Source: an uncultured Clostridia bacterium (GTDB lineage Bacteria; Bacillota; Clostridia; Christensenellales; Pumilibacteraceae). From it: a stretch of 64,000 bases of DNA. The translations under genes and the position numbers were made by a program. This document shows, one piece after another, positions 20,501 to 27,064 of this stretch. Position 1 is the first letter of the stretch; every line of letters begins with the position of its first letter. The stretch spans positions 186,001-250,000 of the forward strand of contig CAMWLQ010000002.1 in assembly GCA_947175195.1 (NCBI GenBank), given 5' to 3'. The notes below the pieces were generated by a model, which was not told where the DNA came from, did no database searches, and was given only the letters and a program-made list of their open reading frames with translations.

Positions 20501-21156
20501 TCTCGGTACTGCCGAGTTTTTTCAGCCTGACGTGCAAGCGGAGCCAAACGCTCGGTATCGTTGCTTAAAATATCGTTAAGCCGCACAAGGTTTTCGCGCG
20601 TGCGCGCGTTTTTGCGTTCCGCCTCGTTCTTTTTGTACTTATACTTGCTTATACCCGCCGCTTCCTCGAATACGGCACGGCGATCCTCGGGCTTGGCATT
20701 GATTATCTCCATAACCCTGCCTTGACCGATAATGGTATAACCCTCTATGGCAAAACCGGCGTCTCGCAGCATATCATTTATGTCGCGCAGCTTGCACTGG
20801 CTGCCGTTTATGTAATATTCACTCTCGCCCGAACGGAAGAGCTTACGTGCAATAACGACCTCTTCAAACTCGCACGACGGGAACAACGACCTGTTATGGT
20901 TGTCAAATGTCAAGGCAACTTCAGCATAAGATTGCGCCTTGCGCTTTTTGGATCCGTTAAAAATAACGTCCATCATTTTCGAGCCACGCAAAAGCTTTGC
21001 CGACTGCTCACCGAGAACCCAGCGCACAGCGTCGGCAACGTTACTCTTTCCGCAACCGTTGGGACCAACGATTGCCGTTATACCTTCGCCGAACTTGACC
21101 TCAAGTCTGTTGGCAAAGGATTTAAACCCGATTAGGGCGAGTTTTTTGAACTTCAA
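17557..21156 (-). CDS. smc: Chromosome segregation protein SMC
   Basis: Condensin ATPase of 1199 residues. Head: Walker A GPNGCGKSNVADAVRWVLGE near residue 31 and Walker B FCILDEIEAALDDANV near the C terminus. The ABC signature reads LFSGGEK instead of the usual LLSGGEK. Two long coiled coils flank a hinge (about 520-680, YGRATFLPITSFKPR and GAITGGSKK). It is followed by ftsY, as in most Bacillota. Confidence 0.97.
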   Translation of the reverse strand: MKFKKLALIGFKSFANRLEVKFGEGITAIVGPNGCGKSNVADAVRWVLGEQSAKLLRGSKMMDVIFNGSKKRKAQSYAEVALTFDNHNRSLFPSCEFEEVVIARKLFRSGESEYYINGSQCKLRDINDMLRDAGFAIEGYTIIGQGRVMEIINAKPEDRRAVFEEAAGISKYKYKKNEAERKNARTRENLVRLNDILSNDTERLAPLARQAEKTRQYRDIKERLKHHEINLYINRYETASGTKDQLSAVIAGIDAQIKEKQRAYADATESYNSAMAELQTIDSQLDKYHTALTNLTVDKEKISGQINLYKQQIEHLSAQTRSLMAANTALNDNYGNLTTAATERQEELRRKSDALKLAQEEYDKLNAEYTKLSDLVVEEQEKINTARRALLAAMERRAAVNRSVGELSAERANLSAQIEELNNRIADFEARIVEQTERIKAKGEELQALRAERDGLISQKDETSAENTNVVARLATLGGEIGQAKQDYSALLSRKRVLEDVQRDAYSNAVRKLIEDAQHNERIKNAVVGVIGQVITVKDGFEAAVDMALGNAVNNIVTKDEDDAKLLVEHLKANKYGRATFLPITSFKPRSIDKALLPLLNRNGCFGVATNALDYDPIFDSVINGLLGSTVIVDNMNTAVSLARDSRYAFRIVTLDGDIVTPQGAITGGSKKSDASNVFSHERTLKDIITQSDALKARIDGLQGERDTLTAKNESLIKRVRELTEDIHDYDLAEAAKTAQSNALRSELEMLNESLASDKNTLEQLVARLAETNADLDAVEQTQDDMSVDARSEENARKNKELESLRAERDMLRDGVAAKNLQMVTLQKDVEALQNEIARLKSEAISTTSRLEINNMTITRNNQAVKECDEKIKELSISNSDGNDKRRQEIQAKLDALLQHKSDLNVKSAESDKARLEYTDQISQFTEQKHEQEILLAQVDVNMENMQAAIYENYELAYEGCLEYKEENYDAANGEIEIAKLRRRIVNLGSINENAIEEAQELSQKVGKLSEQRDDMMKSLADEERIIKEMSSNMMRDFDQCFEQIRENFKNIFRELFGGGNADLQLTENEDPLLRGIEIIAQPPSKNLQSISLFSGGEKTLTAIAIMFAIMKLRPMPFCILDEIEAALDDANVGRVAAMIKRFSATTQFIVITHRKPTMEEADCLYGVTMEEEGVSTIVSVRLSDALQNAVTITKAKND

Positions 21157-21194
21157 GAGTATTACCAGCTTTCACGTAAATACGTACATTTAAC

Positions 21195-21223
21195 ATTCTA
21201 ACACATATGACAAAAAAAATCAA
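21195..21223 (-). promoter_or_regulatory. Probable promoter of smc-ftsY
   Basis: TTGATT (21218-21223), 17 bp, TAGAAT (21195-21200) on the minus strand, placing the start about 30-35 bp before the smc ATG. The boxes deviate from consensus but spacing is ideal. Confidence 0.5.
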
Positions 21224-21250
21224 TCGAATTAATGAATAACACTACGAATT

Positions 21251-21400
21251 TTGCCTACTTCTTTTGAAAAAGAAGTAGGCAAGAAAACTTTACTTCGATT
21301 GCTTATATGTCATTTTGTTGCACCTTTCTTACGTTATAATACGCACAGCCCTCTTTTCTACTCCACGCACAAAAGAAATAGGCAAAAACTATACTACGAT
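21251..21400. repeat. Inverted repeat and degenerate second copy in the rnc-smc gap
   Basis: A perfect 15-bp inverted repeat lies at 21251-21282 (TTGCCTACTTCTTTT, two-base loop GA, and its complement). The sequence AAAAGAAGTAGGC with a following AAAACT stretch recurs in weaker form near 21369-21390 (AAAAGAAATAGGC then AAAAACT). The hairpin lacks a T-run on either strand and is probably not a terminator. It resembles a small dispersed repeat, which would need a genome-wide search to confirm. Confidence 0.5.
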
Positions 21401-21420
21401 ATATTTGATGCGATTATTAT

Positions 21421-22074
21421 TTATTCATTCATTTCGGTCAATGCTTTGTAAATAACCTCGGCAAGCGCCTTTTCGGCGTCGTGTTTGGATACGCCGCTGC
21501 CCTTAAATCGCTTACCGACTACGTCCGCCTCGGCAATAAACCTGCCGCCTTCACTGTACACGTCGTAATAGAACAATGCTATACCATGCTTTTCGCTGTA
21601 ATTTTTAAGCTCGCTTATATAGTCGCGCTCGGGTATGACAGCATTGTAATAAATCTTGTCCAGCACAGCCCTGCAAGCGTCAAGCCCGCCGTCAAGGTAC
21701 ACTGCGCCCAAAAGTGCCTCAAACACGTCCGAGCGCTTTTTGTCCGAAAACGAGTTCTTGTTGACGCCGACTCCAACCTGCAAATATTGCATAAGTCCAA
21801 GCTTGTCCACAATACGCGCAAGCGGCGCACGCGAAACAATGGAGGCGCGCTTGGCGGACAAATCTCCTTCGCTTGCGGTACGGTCTGAAAGGAACAACTT
21901 TTCGCCTACCAAAAAGTCAAGAACGCAGTCGCCCAAAAATTCAATGCGTTCATTACCCACCGTGGGATGCTCGTTAGCATACGACGAATGCGTAAACGCC
22001 GCCATAAGGTATTTACAATCGTTAAAGGTATATCCTATAAGCGATTGAATATTATTGATCCAATCGTTATTCAC
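21421..22074 (-). CDS. rnc: Ribonuclease III
   Basis: Double-strand RNA endonuclease. Signature NERIEFLGDCVLDFLVGE is at about residue 40-57, and FEALLGAVYLDGG carries the second acidic cluster. A C-terminal double-stranded-RNA-binding domain follows (about 150-217). Length 217 is slightly short but complete. It overlaps plsX by 8 bp. Confidence 0.97.
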   Translation of the reverse strand: MNNDWINNIQSLIGYTFNDCKYLMAAFTHSSYANEHPTVGNERIEFLGDCVLDFLVGEKLFLSDRTASEGDLSAKRASIVSRAPLARIVDKLGLMQYLQVGVGVNKNSFSDKKRSDVFEALLGAVYLDGGLDACRAVLDKIYYNAVIPERDYISELKNYSEKHGIALFYYDVYSEGGRFIAEADVVGKRFKGSGVSKHDAEKALAEVIYKALTEMNE

Positions 22075-23086
22075 CCTTGCTCTCTACGTCGGGCTCTACC
22101 GAAATACCCTGTTTAATCTTATCGATAATATTGTTTTGATACACTCTGATGATGTTGCGAATGGACGCCTTGGTCGAAACCTCGTTGGACGAGCCGTGCG
22201 TTTTGACAACTATCTTTTTCACGCCCAAAAACGCCGCGCCGCCGTATGCATGATAGTCCATTCTATCCTTTAATTTGTAAACCGATTTTTTAAGCAGCAA
22301 TGCGCCGATTTTCGATTTTAAGGACGACATCATTGCGTTTTTAAGCTCGGTCATAACCATCTTTGCCGTGCCCTCTACCGATTTGATTAGCACGTTGCCG
22401 GCAAAACCGTCGGTAATGATTATGTCGTAATCACCTGTTAAAGCATAACGCGCCTCAACGTTGCCCACAAAGTTCAAATCGGCATTTTGCTTTAGCAGCG
22501 CGAAAGTCGCTTTGGAACGCTCGTCGCCCTTGTGATCCTCGGCACCGACCGACAAAAGTCCGATTTTGGGCTTTTCTATACCAAACAGCGCGGACACATA
22601 CAAGTTTGCCATAACGGCGAACTGTGCCAAAAACTCAGGTTTGGAATCGACGTTTGCGCCGCAATCGGCAATACACACCAGCTTACCTTCTATTGCCGTA
22701 GGCATAAAGCACGTAAGCATGGGACGGTGAACGCCCTTGATGCGCCCCACCATAAGCGTTGCACCGGTAAGAACTGCGCCCGTGCTCCCGCCGCTTAATA
22801 AACCTATGTACTCATCCGAGCTATTCAACAAATTGATTGCACGAACAAGCGACGAATCGGGCTTTTGCCGAATAGCGCGCGTAGGCGTGTCGTCGTTACT
22901 GATTACGTCGGATGCATGTTCTATCTCGAGATTGGCGGGCATATTCGCGCCGATAGTGGTCTTGATAAATTCCGAATCGCCCACCAATACAATGGTGTAG
23001 TCGGTATATTCCTTTGCCGCATTAACCGCGCCCAAAACCATTTTTGCGGGCTTGTCGCACGCGCCTATATCAACAACTATTTTCAT
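22067..23086 (-). CDS. plsX: Phosphate acyltransferase PlsX
   Basis: Makes acyl-phosphate from acyl-ACP for phospholipid synthesis. The family segments are present: KIVVDIGACDKPAKMVLGA at the N terminus, then GLLSGGSTGAVLTGATL, GLLSVGAEDHKG and DGFAGNVLIKSVEG. The N terminus has DIGACDKP where most PlsX have DAMGGDxAP, a mild variation. Length 339 is normal. It lies between rpmF and rnc; acpP and fab genes that often follow it are absent here. Confidence 0.94.
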   Translation of the reverse strand: MKIVVDIGACDKPAKMVLGAVNAAKEYTDYTIVLVGDSEFIKTTIGANMPANLEIEHASDVISNDDTPTRAIRQKPDSSLVRAINLLNSSDEYIGLLSGGSTGAVLTGATLMVGRIKGVHRPMLTCFMPTAIEGKLVCIADCGANVDSKPEFLAQFAVMANLYVSALFGIEKPKIGLLSVGAEDHKGDERSKATFALLKQNADLNFVGNVEARYALTGDYDIIITDGFAGNVLIKSVEGTAKMVMTELKNAMMSSLKSKIGALLLKKSVYKLKDRMDYHAYGGAAFLGVKKIVVKTHGSSNEVSTKASIRNIIRVYQNNIIDKIKQGISVEPDVESKGE

Positions 23087-23143
23087 ATAAATCTCCTTGC
23101 TAAAAATAACACTAAAAATACCCCGTATTGGCGGGGTAAATTT

Positions 23144-23332
23144 TTAGTCGTTACTTTGTTTTTGTTCGATTTTTACTTCGCCGTCATAGCTACCGCAGAA
23201 CGGACAAACGCGGTGCATCTGGATCTGCTGATGGCAGCTTTTGCACTCTACCAATGCGGGACCGGACAACTTCCACTGCGAGCCGCGAGTATGCGTACGC
23301 TGTTTAGACGTTTTATGTTTGGGGACAGCCAT
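23144..23332 (-). CDS. rpmF: 50S ribosomal protein L32
   Basis: Sixty-two residues starting MAVPKHKTSKQRTHTRGSQW. The zinc-ribbon cysteines are CKSC and CPFC, so this is the zinc-containing form. It has an AGGAGG site and a consensus promoter just upstream. The DUF177 gene that usually precedes rpmF is missing; a tRNA-Gly promoter faces the other way instead. Confidence 0.97.
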   Translation of the reverse strand: MAVPKHKTSKQRTHTRGSQWKLSGPALVECKSCHQQIQMHRVCPFCGSYDGEVKIEQKQSND

Positions 23333-23358
23333 AATCCACCTCCTTATGTTACAAAATG

Positions 23359-23387
23359 ATTATACAGCATATCGACAATCTTGTCAA
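23359..23387 (-). promoter_or_regulatory. Promoter of rpmF-plsX-rnc
   Basis: TTGACA (23382-23387), 17 bp, TATAAT (23359-23364): a full consensus match on the minus strand, about 27 bp before the rpmF ATG. Confidence 0.85.
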
Positions 23388-23427
23388 ACATTTTTTAACT
23401 AATTAATCATTTTTTATTGAAAAATGC

Positions 23428-23457
23428 TTGACAAATGTATTTGATAAATGATATATT
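23428..23457 (+). promoter_or_regulatory. Promoter of tRNA-Gly
   Basis: TTGACA (23428-23433), 18 bp, TATATT (23452-23457), with the mature tRNA beginning 31 bp downstream. It is divergent from the rpmF promoter. Confidence 0.7.
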
Positions 23458-23487
23458 TACTATGCTGTCAGCGACAGTGAGGCTTAT

Positions 23488-23562
23488 GCGGAAGTGGCTC
23501 AGGGGTAGAGCATCACCTTGCCAAGGTGAGGGTCGCGGGTTCGAATCTCGTCTTCCGCTCCA
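23488..23562 (+). tRNA. tRNA-Gly (GCC)
   Basis: Complete cloverleaf: acceptor GCGGAAG/CTTCCGC, anticodon stem TCACC/GGTGA with loop TTGCCAA (anticodon GCC), T-arm GCGGGTTCGAATCTCGT, discriminator T and an encoded CCA. One of only two tRNA genes on the plus strand in the window. Confidence 0.95.
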
Positions 23563-23591
23563 AAGAACACCAAAACGGTGTTCTTTTTTTG
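23563..23591 (+). terminator. Terminator of tRNA-Gly
   Basis: Nine-bp stem AAGAACACC/GGTGTTCTT with loop AAAAC, followed by a run of T. It begins one base after the CCA end. Confidence 0.9.
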
Positions 23592-23623
23592 TTTTCAAAA
23601 ATAGAAAAATAAATTGAAATTTA

Positions 23624-24064
23624 TTAAGTATCTATTCTAACTAACTCGACAAGAGCTTTATTGCGGTAGATTAAATCGTTTCTGACAGTAAACCCCATAT
23701 TCTCCCAAAATTCATTGCCGGCTTTGTTTCTTTCAAAGACTACCATAGCAACTTTGTTTATTCCCAAACTCTCAACAGCGGAAAGCGCAGTATTTACCAA
23801 CGCTTTTGCAATACCTTGTTTTCTATAATTGGGATGTACGGCGGTATGATAAATGTATCCCCTGCGCCCATCGGTACCGACCATGATGACGCCAACTATA
23901 ATCCCATCAATTAAAGCCACAAAGCACGTTTTAGGATTACGTTCAAGAAATTTTTCTATACCGTTCTTGGAATCATCCAAACTATTAAGTCCCATTCCAT
24001 TGCAAGACATCCAAAGCGAATATACATCGCTATAATCTTCGATTGTCATTTCTCTGATTTTCAT
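23624..24064 (-). CDS. GNAT-family N-acetyltransferase
   Basis: 146 residues. The acetyl-CoA pyrophosphate loop is clear in TAVHPNYRKQGIAKALV (Q/RxxGxA motif). The C-terminal GNEFWENMGFTVRND is typical of small-molecule or ribosomal-protein acetyltransferases. Substrate cannot be told. It lies just beyond the tRNA-Gly terminator, facing it, and is downstream of the macro-domain gene (67-bp gap). Confidence 0.85.
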   Translation of the reverse strand: MKIREMTIEDYSDVYSLWMSCNGMGLNSLDDSKNGIEKFLERNPKTCFVALIDGIIVGVIMVGTDGRRGYIYHTAVHPNYRKQGIAKALVNTALSAVESLGINKVAMVVFERNKAGNEFWENMGFTVRNDLIYRNKALVELVRIDT

Positions 24065-24131
24065 AAATCACCTATAAATTACCGTTTATCATAAACACAG
24101 TTGATTTTATTTTAATGAATAATCAACAGCT

Positions 24132-24710
24132 TTAAAAGTTACGGCTGTTAACATATTGCCAGTCTATCTTTTGCGGCGGATTGCATAGCTGATCGTATGC
24201 GCGCCACATCATTTGCGCAACCGTTTCAAACGGCACACACCCCGTCGCCCCACCGAATGCAGGAACTACTACCGAGCCTACCCCACCGTTAAGTGCCGCA
24301 ATCAAACAAGACCGTGTGCAATGATAAACCAAGCTTTCATCCTTGATTATGCTCGGCGTGCGCATTGTCGGTGTGTGAATAAGCTTTATCCCGTCCAAAT
24401 TCGTATCTAACATAATGCTCGTACCGACTGGCTGTTCACCGTACAAATTGTCTATTATGTACTGCTGAACATGCTCCTGCAAATCACCGCCAAACCAAGC
24501 TGAAATAGCCTCGTCGTACCCGCCGTCCATAATACCGTAGCTGTTTGCCGGCGACACAACGCAATCAACCTTATAGCGGCGCATAAACTCCACAAAATCG
24601 GAACAAACAATCGATACGTTTTTCGGTCCGTAAAAATACTCGCTCCACGCGGCATACATTTCCGGGTTTCTATCCAACAAATAAATTTTTAAGTCCTGTA
24701 TAGATCTCAT
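24132..24710 (-). CDS. Macro-domain protein (phage/ADP-ribose-binding type)
   Basis: 192 residues. DCVVSPANSYGIMDGGYDEA is the macro-domain ADP-ribose loop, and VVVPAFGGATGCVPFETVA is the second conserved loop. The family binds or hydrolyses ADP-ribose; this sub-type is common in phages and accessory regions. A GAGG site precedes the ATG. It lies directly behind the four-tRNA cluster terminator. Function beyond ligand binding is unknown. Confidence 0.8.
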   Translation of the reverse strand: MRSIQDLKIYLLDRNPEMYAAWSEYFYGPKNVSIVCSDFVEFMRRYKVDCVVSPANSYGIMDGGYDEAISAWFGGDLQEHVQQYIIDNLYGEQPVGTSIMLDTNLDGIKLIHTPTMRTPSIIKDESLVYHCTRSCLIAALNGGVGSVVVPAFGGATGCVPFETVAQMMWRAYDQLCNPPQKIDWQYVNSRNF

Positions 24711-24750
24711 ACTATCCTCATAACAAACAAAAAATCAAAATTATACAAAA

Positions 24751-24792
24751 ACAAAAAACGCCGAAAAGACGTTGGAATCAATTCGACGTTTT
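24751..24792 (-). terminator. Terminator of the four-tRNA cluster
   Basis: On the minus strand AAAACGTCGAA pairs with TTCGGCGTTTT (one wobble) around a 16-base loop, ending in TTTTTTGTTTTTG. The first base of the stem coincides with the last base of the tRNA-Thr CCA. Confidence 0.75.
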
Positions 24793-24867
24793 GGAGCCGA
24801 AGATGGGACTTGAACCCGCAACCTACTGATTACAAGTCAGTTGCTCTACCGATTGAGCTACTTCGGC
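24792..24867 (-). tRNA. tRNA-Thr (TGT)
   Basis: Acceptor GCCGAAG/CTTCGGC, anticodon stem ACTGA/TCAGT with loop CTTGTAA (anticodon TGT), T-loop TTCAAGT, encoded CCA. Last tRNA of a minus-strand cluster of four. Confidence 0.95.
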
Positions 24868-24882
24868 GCACAAAGTAGATTG

Positions 24883-24958
24883 TGGTGCCTCGGGGCGGAA
24901 TCGAACCACCGACACAGGGATTTTCAGTCCCTTGCTCTACCGACTGAGCTACCGAGGC
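24883..24958 (-). tRNA. tRNA-Phe (GAA)
   Basis: Acceptor GCCTCGG/CCGAGGC, anticodon stem AGGGA/TCCCT with loop CTGAAAA (anticodon GAA), T-loop TTCGATT, encoded CCA. Confidence 0.95.
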
Positions 24959-24965
24959 AAAAGTT

Positions 24966-25042
24966 TGGCGACCCGGAAGGGACTTGAACCCTCGACCTCC
25001 AGCGTGACAGGCTGGCGTACTAACCATCTGTACTACCGGGCC
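24966..25042 (-). tRNA. tRNA-Asp (GTC)
   Basis: Acceptor GGCCCGG/CCGGGTC (a G-U pair at 2-71), anticodon stem CCAGC/GCTGG with loop CTGTCAC (anticodon GTC), discriminator G, encoded CCA. Length 77. Confidence 0.95.
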
Positions 25043-25048
25043 ACAAAA

Positions 25049-25125
25049 TGGTGGACCTTCAGGGACTTGAACCCCGGACAAACCGGTTATGAGCCGGTTG
25101 CTCTAACCAACTGAGCTAAAGGTCC
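25049..25125 (-). tRNA. tRNA with CAT anticodon, probably tRNA-Ile2 (lysidine)
   Basis: Acceptor GGACCTT/AAGGTCC, anticodon stem ACCGG/CCGGT with loop CTCATAA, encoded CCA, 77 bases. It is not an initiator tRNA, because the three-GC anticodon stem and the 1-72 mismatch are missing. The body (GGACCTTTAGCTCAGTTGG) matches the Bacillota/Mollicutes tRNA-Ile2 that needs lysidine at C34 better than it matches elongator Met. That assignment is from memory and not certain. First gene of the cluster. Confidence 0.85.
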
Positions 25126-25149
25126 AAAACCCATGTGCTAAGCTTTATT

Positions 25150-25178
25150 ACTATACAATATAACGAAAAATTTGTCAA
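25150..25178 (-). promoter_or_regulatory. Promoter of the minus-strand tRNA cluster
   Basis: TTGACA (25173-25178), 17 bp, TATAGT (25150-25155), about 25 bp before the first tRNA. The next ~80 bases to the right are A/T-rich, with nothing else recognised before the tRNA-Lys promoter. Confidence 0.8.
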
Positions 25179-25263
25179 CAAAAATAGCACACTTTTTGAA
25201 AGGAATTTAAAAAAATTTTTTTATACTTCCCCTGCTAATTTTTCAATATCGTGTAAAAAACTC

Positions 25264-25292
25264 TTGACAATTGTTTTTTTATGTGGTAATAT
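25264..25292 (+). promoter_or_regulatory. Promoter of tRNA-Lys
   Basis: TTGACA (25264-25269), 17 bp, TAATAT (25287-25292), 13 bp before the tRNA. Divergent from the tRNA-cluster promoter. Confidence 0.75.
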
Positions 25293-25305
25293 AACAATGC
25301 TTTGA

Positions 25306-25381
25306 GCATCCTTAGCTCAGTTGGTAGAGCAACTGACTCTTAATCAGTGGGTCCGGAGTTCGAGTCTCCGAGGGTGTACCA
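25306..25381 (+). tRNA. tRNA-Lys (CTT)
   Basis: Anticodon stem ACTGA/TCAGT with loop CTCTTAA (anticodon CTT), T-loop TTCGAGT, encoded CCA. The acceptor stem GCATCCT/AGGGTGT begins with a G-U pair at position 1-72 and has a second wobble at 4-69, which is a weak stem but still foldable. Confidence 0.93.
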
Positions 25382-25386
25382 AAAAT

Positions 25387-25414
25387 AAAAGACACGCAAA
25401 TGCGTGTCTTTTTT
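25387..25414 (+). terminator. Terminator of tRNA-Lys
   Basis: Twelve-bp perfect stem AAAAGACACGCA/TGCGTGTCTTTT with an AA loop, then more T. It starts 6 bp after the CCA. Confidence 0.9.
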
Positions 25415-25489
25415 GTTTTGAGTATATCACGAGATGATTAGCATACCAGTTAGTTTTTATGGTATTTTCCAATTTGTTATAATGTATTA

Positions 25490-26035
25490 TTACAGCAAAT
25501 CGGCAAGCGCGGCGGCTTTTTTGCAACCGTCGGTTTTATTTATATCCCCTACGTTTAGCACGCTCGGGACAAGCACCTCACCAATCGATTTCCATTTAAG
25601 CAATGCGATTGTCCGCTCATAGGGAATACGAACTCCGTCCATTACCGACATATCGTCCTCCTCGCAGCAAGTAATTAGCGCACACTCCTTGCCCGCTACG
25701 TCCTTTCCGCCTACACAAAACGAGAATAATCTGTCTATTACGCCTTTGATTTGCGCGGGATAGGAATACCAGTAAACGGGTGTTGTAAACACAACCACAT
25801 CGGCATCCATGATTGACGGCGCAAGCTTGTTGAAATCATCGTCAAAGCTACACGCTTTGCCTGTTTTGAAACATGTTTCGCACGCATGGCAACCGCCGAC
25901 CTTTTGCATTGCCGCGTCGAACCTTGTAACGGTATGCCCTTTTGCCTGCGCCGCCTCGATAAATGCGTCCGTCATAGCAAAGCTGTTTCCGTTCTTTCTC
26001 GGACTGCCCGTAATGACTACAATTTTCTTACCCAT
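25490..26035 (-). CDS. Flavodoxin-fold NAD(P)H-dependent FMN reductase
   Basis: 181 residues. GSPRKNGNS near the N terminus binds FMN phosphate, and TPVYWYSYPAQIKGVIDR is the second flavin contact of this family. A cysteine group (GCHACETCFKTGKAC) resembles the iron-sulfur-flavoprotein subfamily of anaerobes, though only a plain FMN reductase can be claimed. It is transcribed away from an HxlR regulator, a very common pairing for redox-stress-controlled reductases. Confidence 0.88.
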   Translation of the reverse strand: MGKKIVVITGSPRKNGNSFAMTDAFIEAAQAKGHTVTRFDAAMQKVGGCHACETCFKTGKACSFDDDFNKLAPSIMDADVVVFTTPVYWYSYPAQIKGVIDRLFSFCVGGKDVAGKECALITCCEEDDMSVMDGVRIPYERTIALLKWKSIGEVLVPSVLNVGDINKTDGCKKAAALADLL

Positions 26036-26081
26036 AATAATCTCCTTAAAAGTATTTGATGACCGCTTTTCATAAACGACC

Positions 26082-26111
26082 TTGACAGTATATATTGTAT
26101 TATGGTATGAT
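26082..26111 (+). promoter_or_regulatory. Promoter of hxlR
   Basis: TTGACA (26082-26087), 18 bp, TATGAT (26106-26111) on the plus strand. It overlaps the opposing promoter of the reductase gene. Confidence 0.7.
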
Positions 26112-26122
26112 TATTATGTCAA
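26094..26122 (-). promoter_or_regulatory. Promoter of the FMN reductase gene
   Basis: TTGACA (26117-26122), 17 bp, TACAAT (26094-26099) on the minus strand. It faces and overlaps the hxlR promoter, so the two cannot be occupied at once. Confidence 0.75.
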
Positions 26123-26125
26123 GTA

Positions 26126-26141
26126 CGCACATTAATGTGCG
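26126..26141. promoter_or_regulatory. 16-bp palindrome, HxlR operator candidate
   Basis: Perfect palindrome CGCACATTAATGTGCG, with AGTA and ATACT flanks extending the symmetry with one extra base. It touches the -35 of the reductase promoter and lies just after the hxlR start site, so a bound dimer could act on both. Confidence 0.6.
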
Positions 26142-26177
26142 ATACTAACGAAAAGTAGAGTGTAAAAGGTAAAGACT

Positions 26178-26516
26178 ATGGAAACCGCAAAAAGGTGCAT
26201 CGCTGCCGAAAAACTGTGTGATACGGGATTCAGTTATACCCTATCGCTTATAAGCGGCAAATACAAAATGACAATACTCTATGCTTTAATGGAGTTTACC
26301 GTTGTGCGCTATAACGAATTACAACGTTATATAAAAGGAATTTCGTATAAAACTTTGAGCCTATCCCTTAAGGAACTGGAAAGCGACGGACTGATTATCC
26401 GCAAGGAATACCCGCAAATTCCGCCCAAAGTAGAATACAGCCTTTCCGAACGCGGAAAGTCGTTAATGCCCATTTTGGACGGCATGTGCGAATGGGGCTA
26501 CAAAAATAGAATATAG
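26178..26516 (+). CDS. HxlR-family transcriptional regulator
   Basis: 112 residues with the winged helix of the family (SLISGKYKMTILYALM, RYNELQRYIKGISYKTLS, LKELESDGLIIRKEYPQIPP, VEYSLSERGKSL). Two cysteines near the N terminus (RCIAAEKLC) could sense thiol or electrophile stress, as in related proteins. AAAGG precedes the ATG. It is divergent from the FMN reductase, its probable target. Confidence 0.92.
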   Translation: METAKRCIAAEKLCDTGFSYTLSLISGKYKMTILYALMEFTVVRYNELQRYIKGISYKTLSLSLKELESDGLIIRKEYPQIPPKVEYSLSERGKSLMPILDGMCEWGYKNRI

Positions 26517-26523
26517 ATTACAA

Positions 26524-27051
26524 ATGAGCAATCACGAAACTATTAACATACGCCACGCGACGCACGACAACGTGCCGCCGCTTATAGACGAAAACAGTAC
26601 CGTGCTTATACTCGGATCTATGCTTTCACCCAAGTCGGCGCAAGCTGCGTTTTATTATGCGCATCCGCAAAATAGGTTTTGGCGTGTGCTTTTCGCGTTG
26701 TTCGACTGCGAATATTCAACCGATAAAGAAACGCGAATACAGCTTGCACTCTCCCACCGTGTCGCACTGTGGGACGTAATAAACAGTTGCAACATAGTCG
26801 GCGCGTCGGACAATACAATTACCGACGTCGTGTACAACGATATTGACGGACTGCTTGCGCGCTATCCCGTAGTTACGCGAATTTTTACCACAGGCGGAAA
26901 AGCGCATGAGTTACTCATGCGCTACAACCGTAATATTAATAATCCAATAATTTCAGCCGCCACGCGTTTACCGTCTACCAGTCCGCAAAACTGCAAGGTT
27001 TCGCTTGATAAACTTATTGCGGCATATTCCGTTATTTACAAACACACATAA
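26524..27051 (+). CDS. Hypoxanthine-DNA glycosylase (family 6 UDG-like)
   Basis: 175 residues. DENSTVLILGSMLSPKSA followed by FYYAHPQNRFWRVL and the middle segment ALWDVINSCNIVGASDNTI match the DNA-deoxyinosine glycosylase group. C-terminal TRLPSTSP is the second active-site loop (usually LPSTSP). It would remove deaminated adenine. It starts 8 bp after hxlR with no Shine-Dalgarno of its own, so coupling to hxlR is likely. Confidence 0.88.
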   Translation: MSNHETINIRHATHDNVPPLIDENSTVLILGSMLSPKSAQAAFYYAHPQNRFWRVLFALFDCEYSTDKETRIQLALSHRVALWDVINSCNIVGASDNTITDVVYNDIDGLLARYPVVTRIFTTGGKAHELLMRYNRNINNPIISAATRLPSTSPQNCKVSLDKLIAAYSVIYKHT

Positions 27052-27064
27052 CGTGTTATTACTT

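Noticed and set aside
24830-25114. Short open frames over the tRNA cluster on both strands
   Set aside because: They consist of tRNA sequence read as protein (the SSSIGRATDL type of spurious product).
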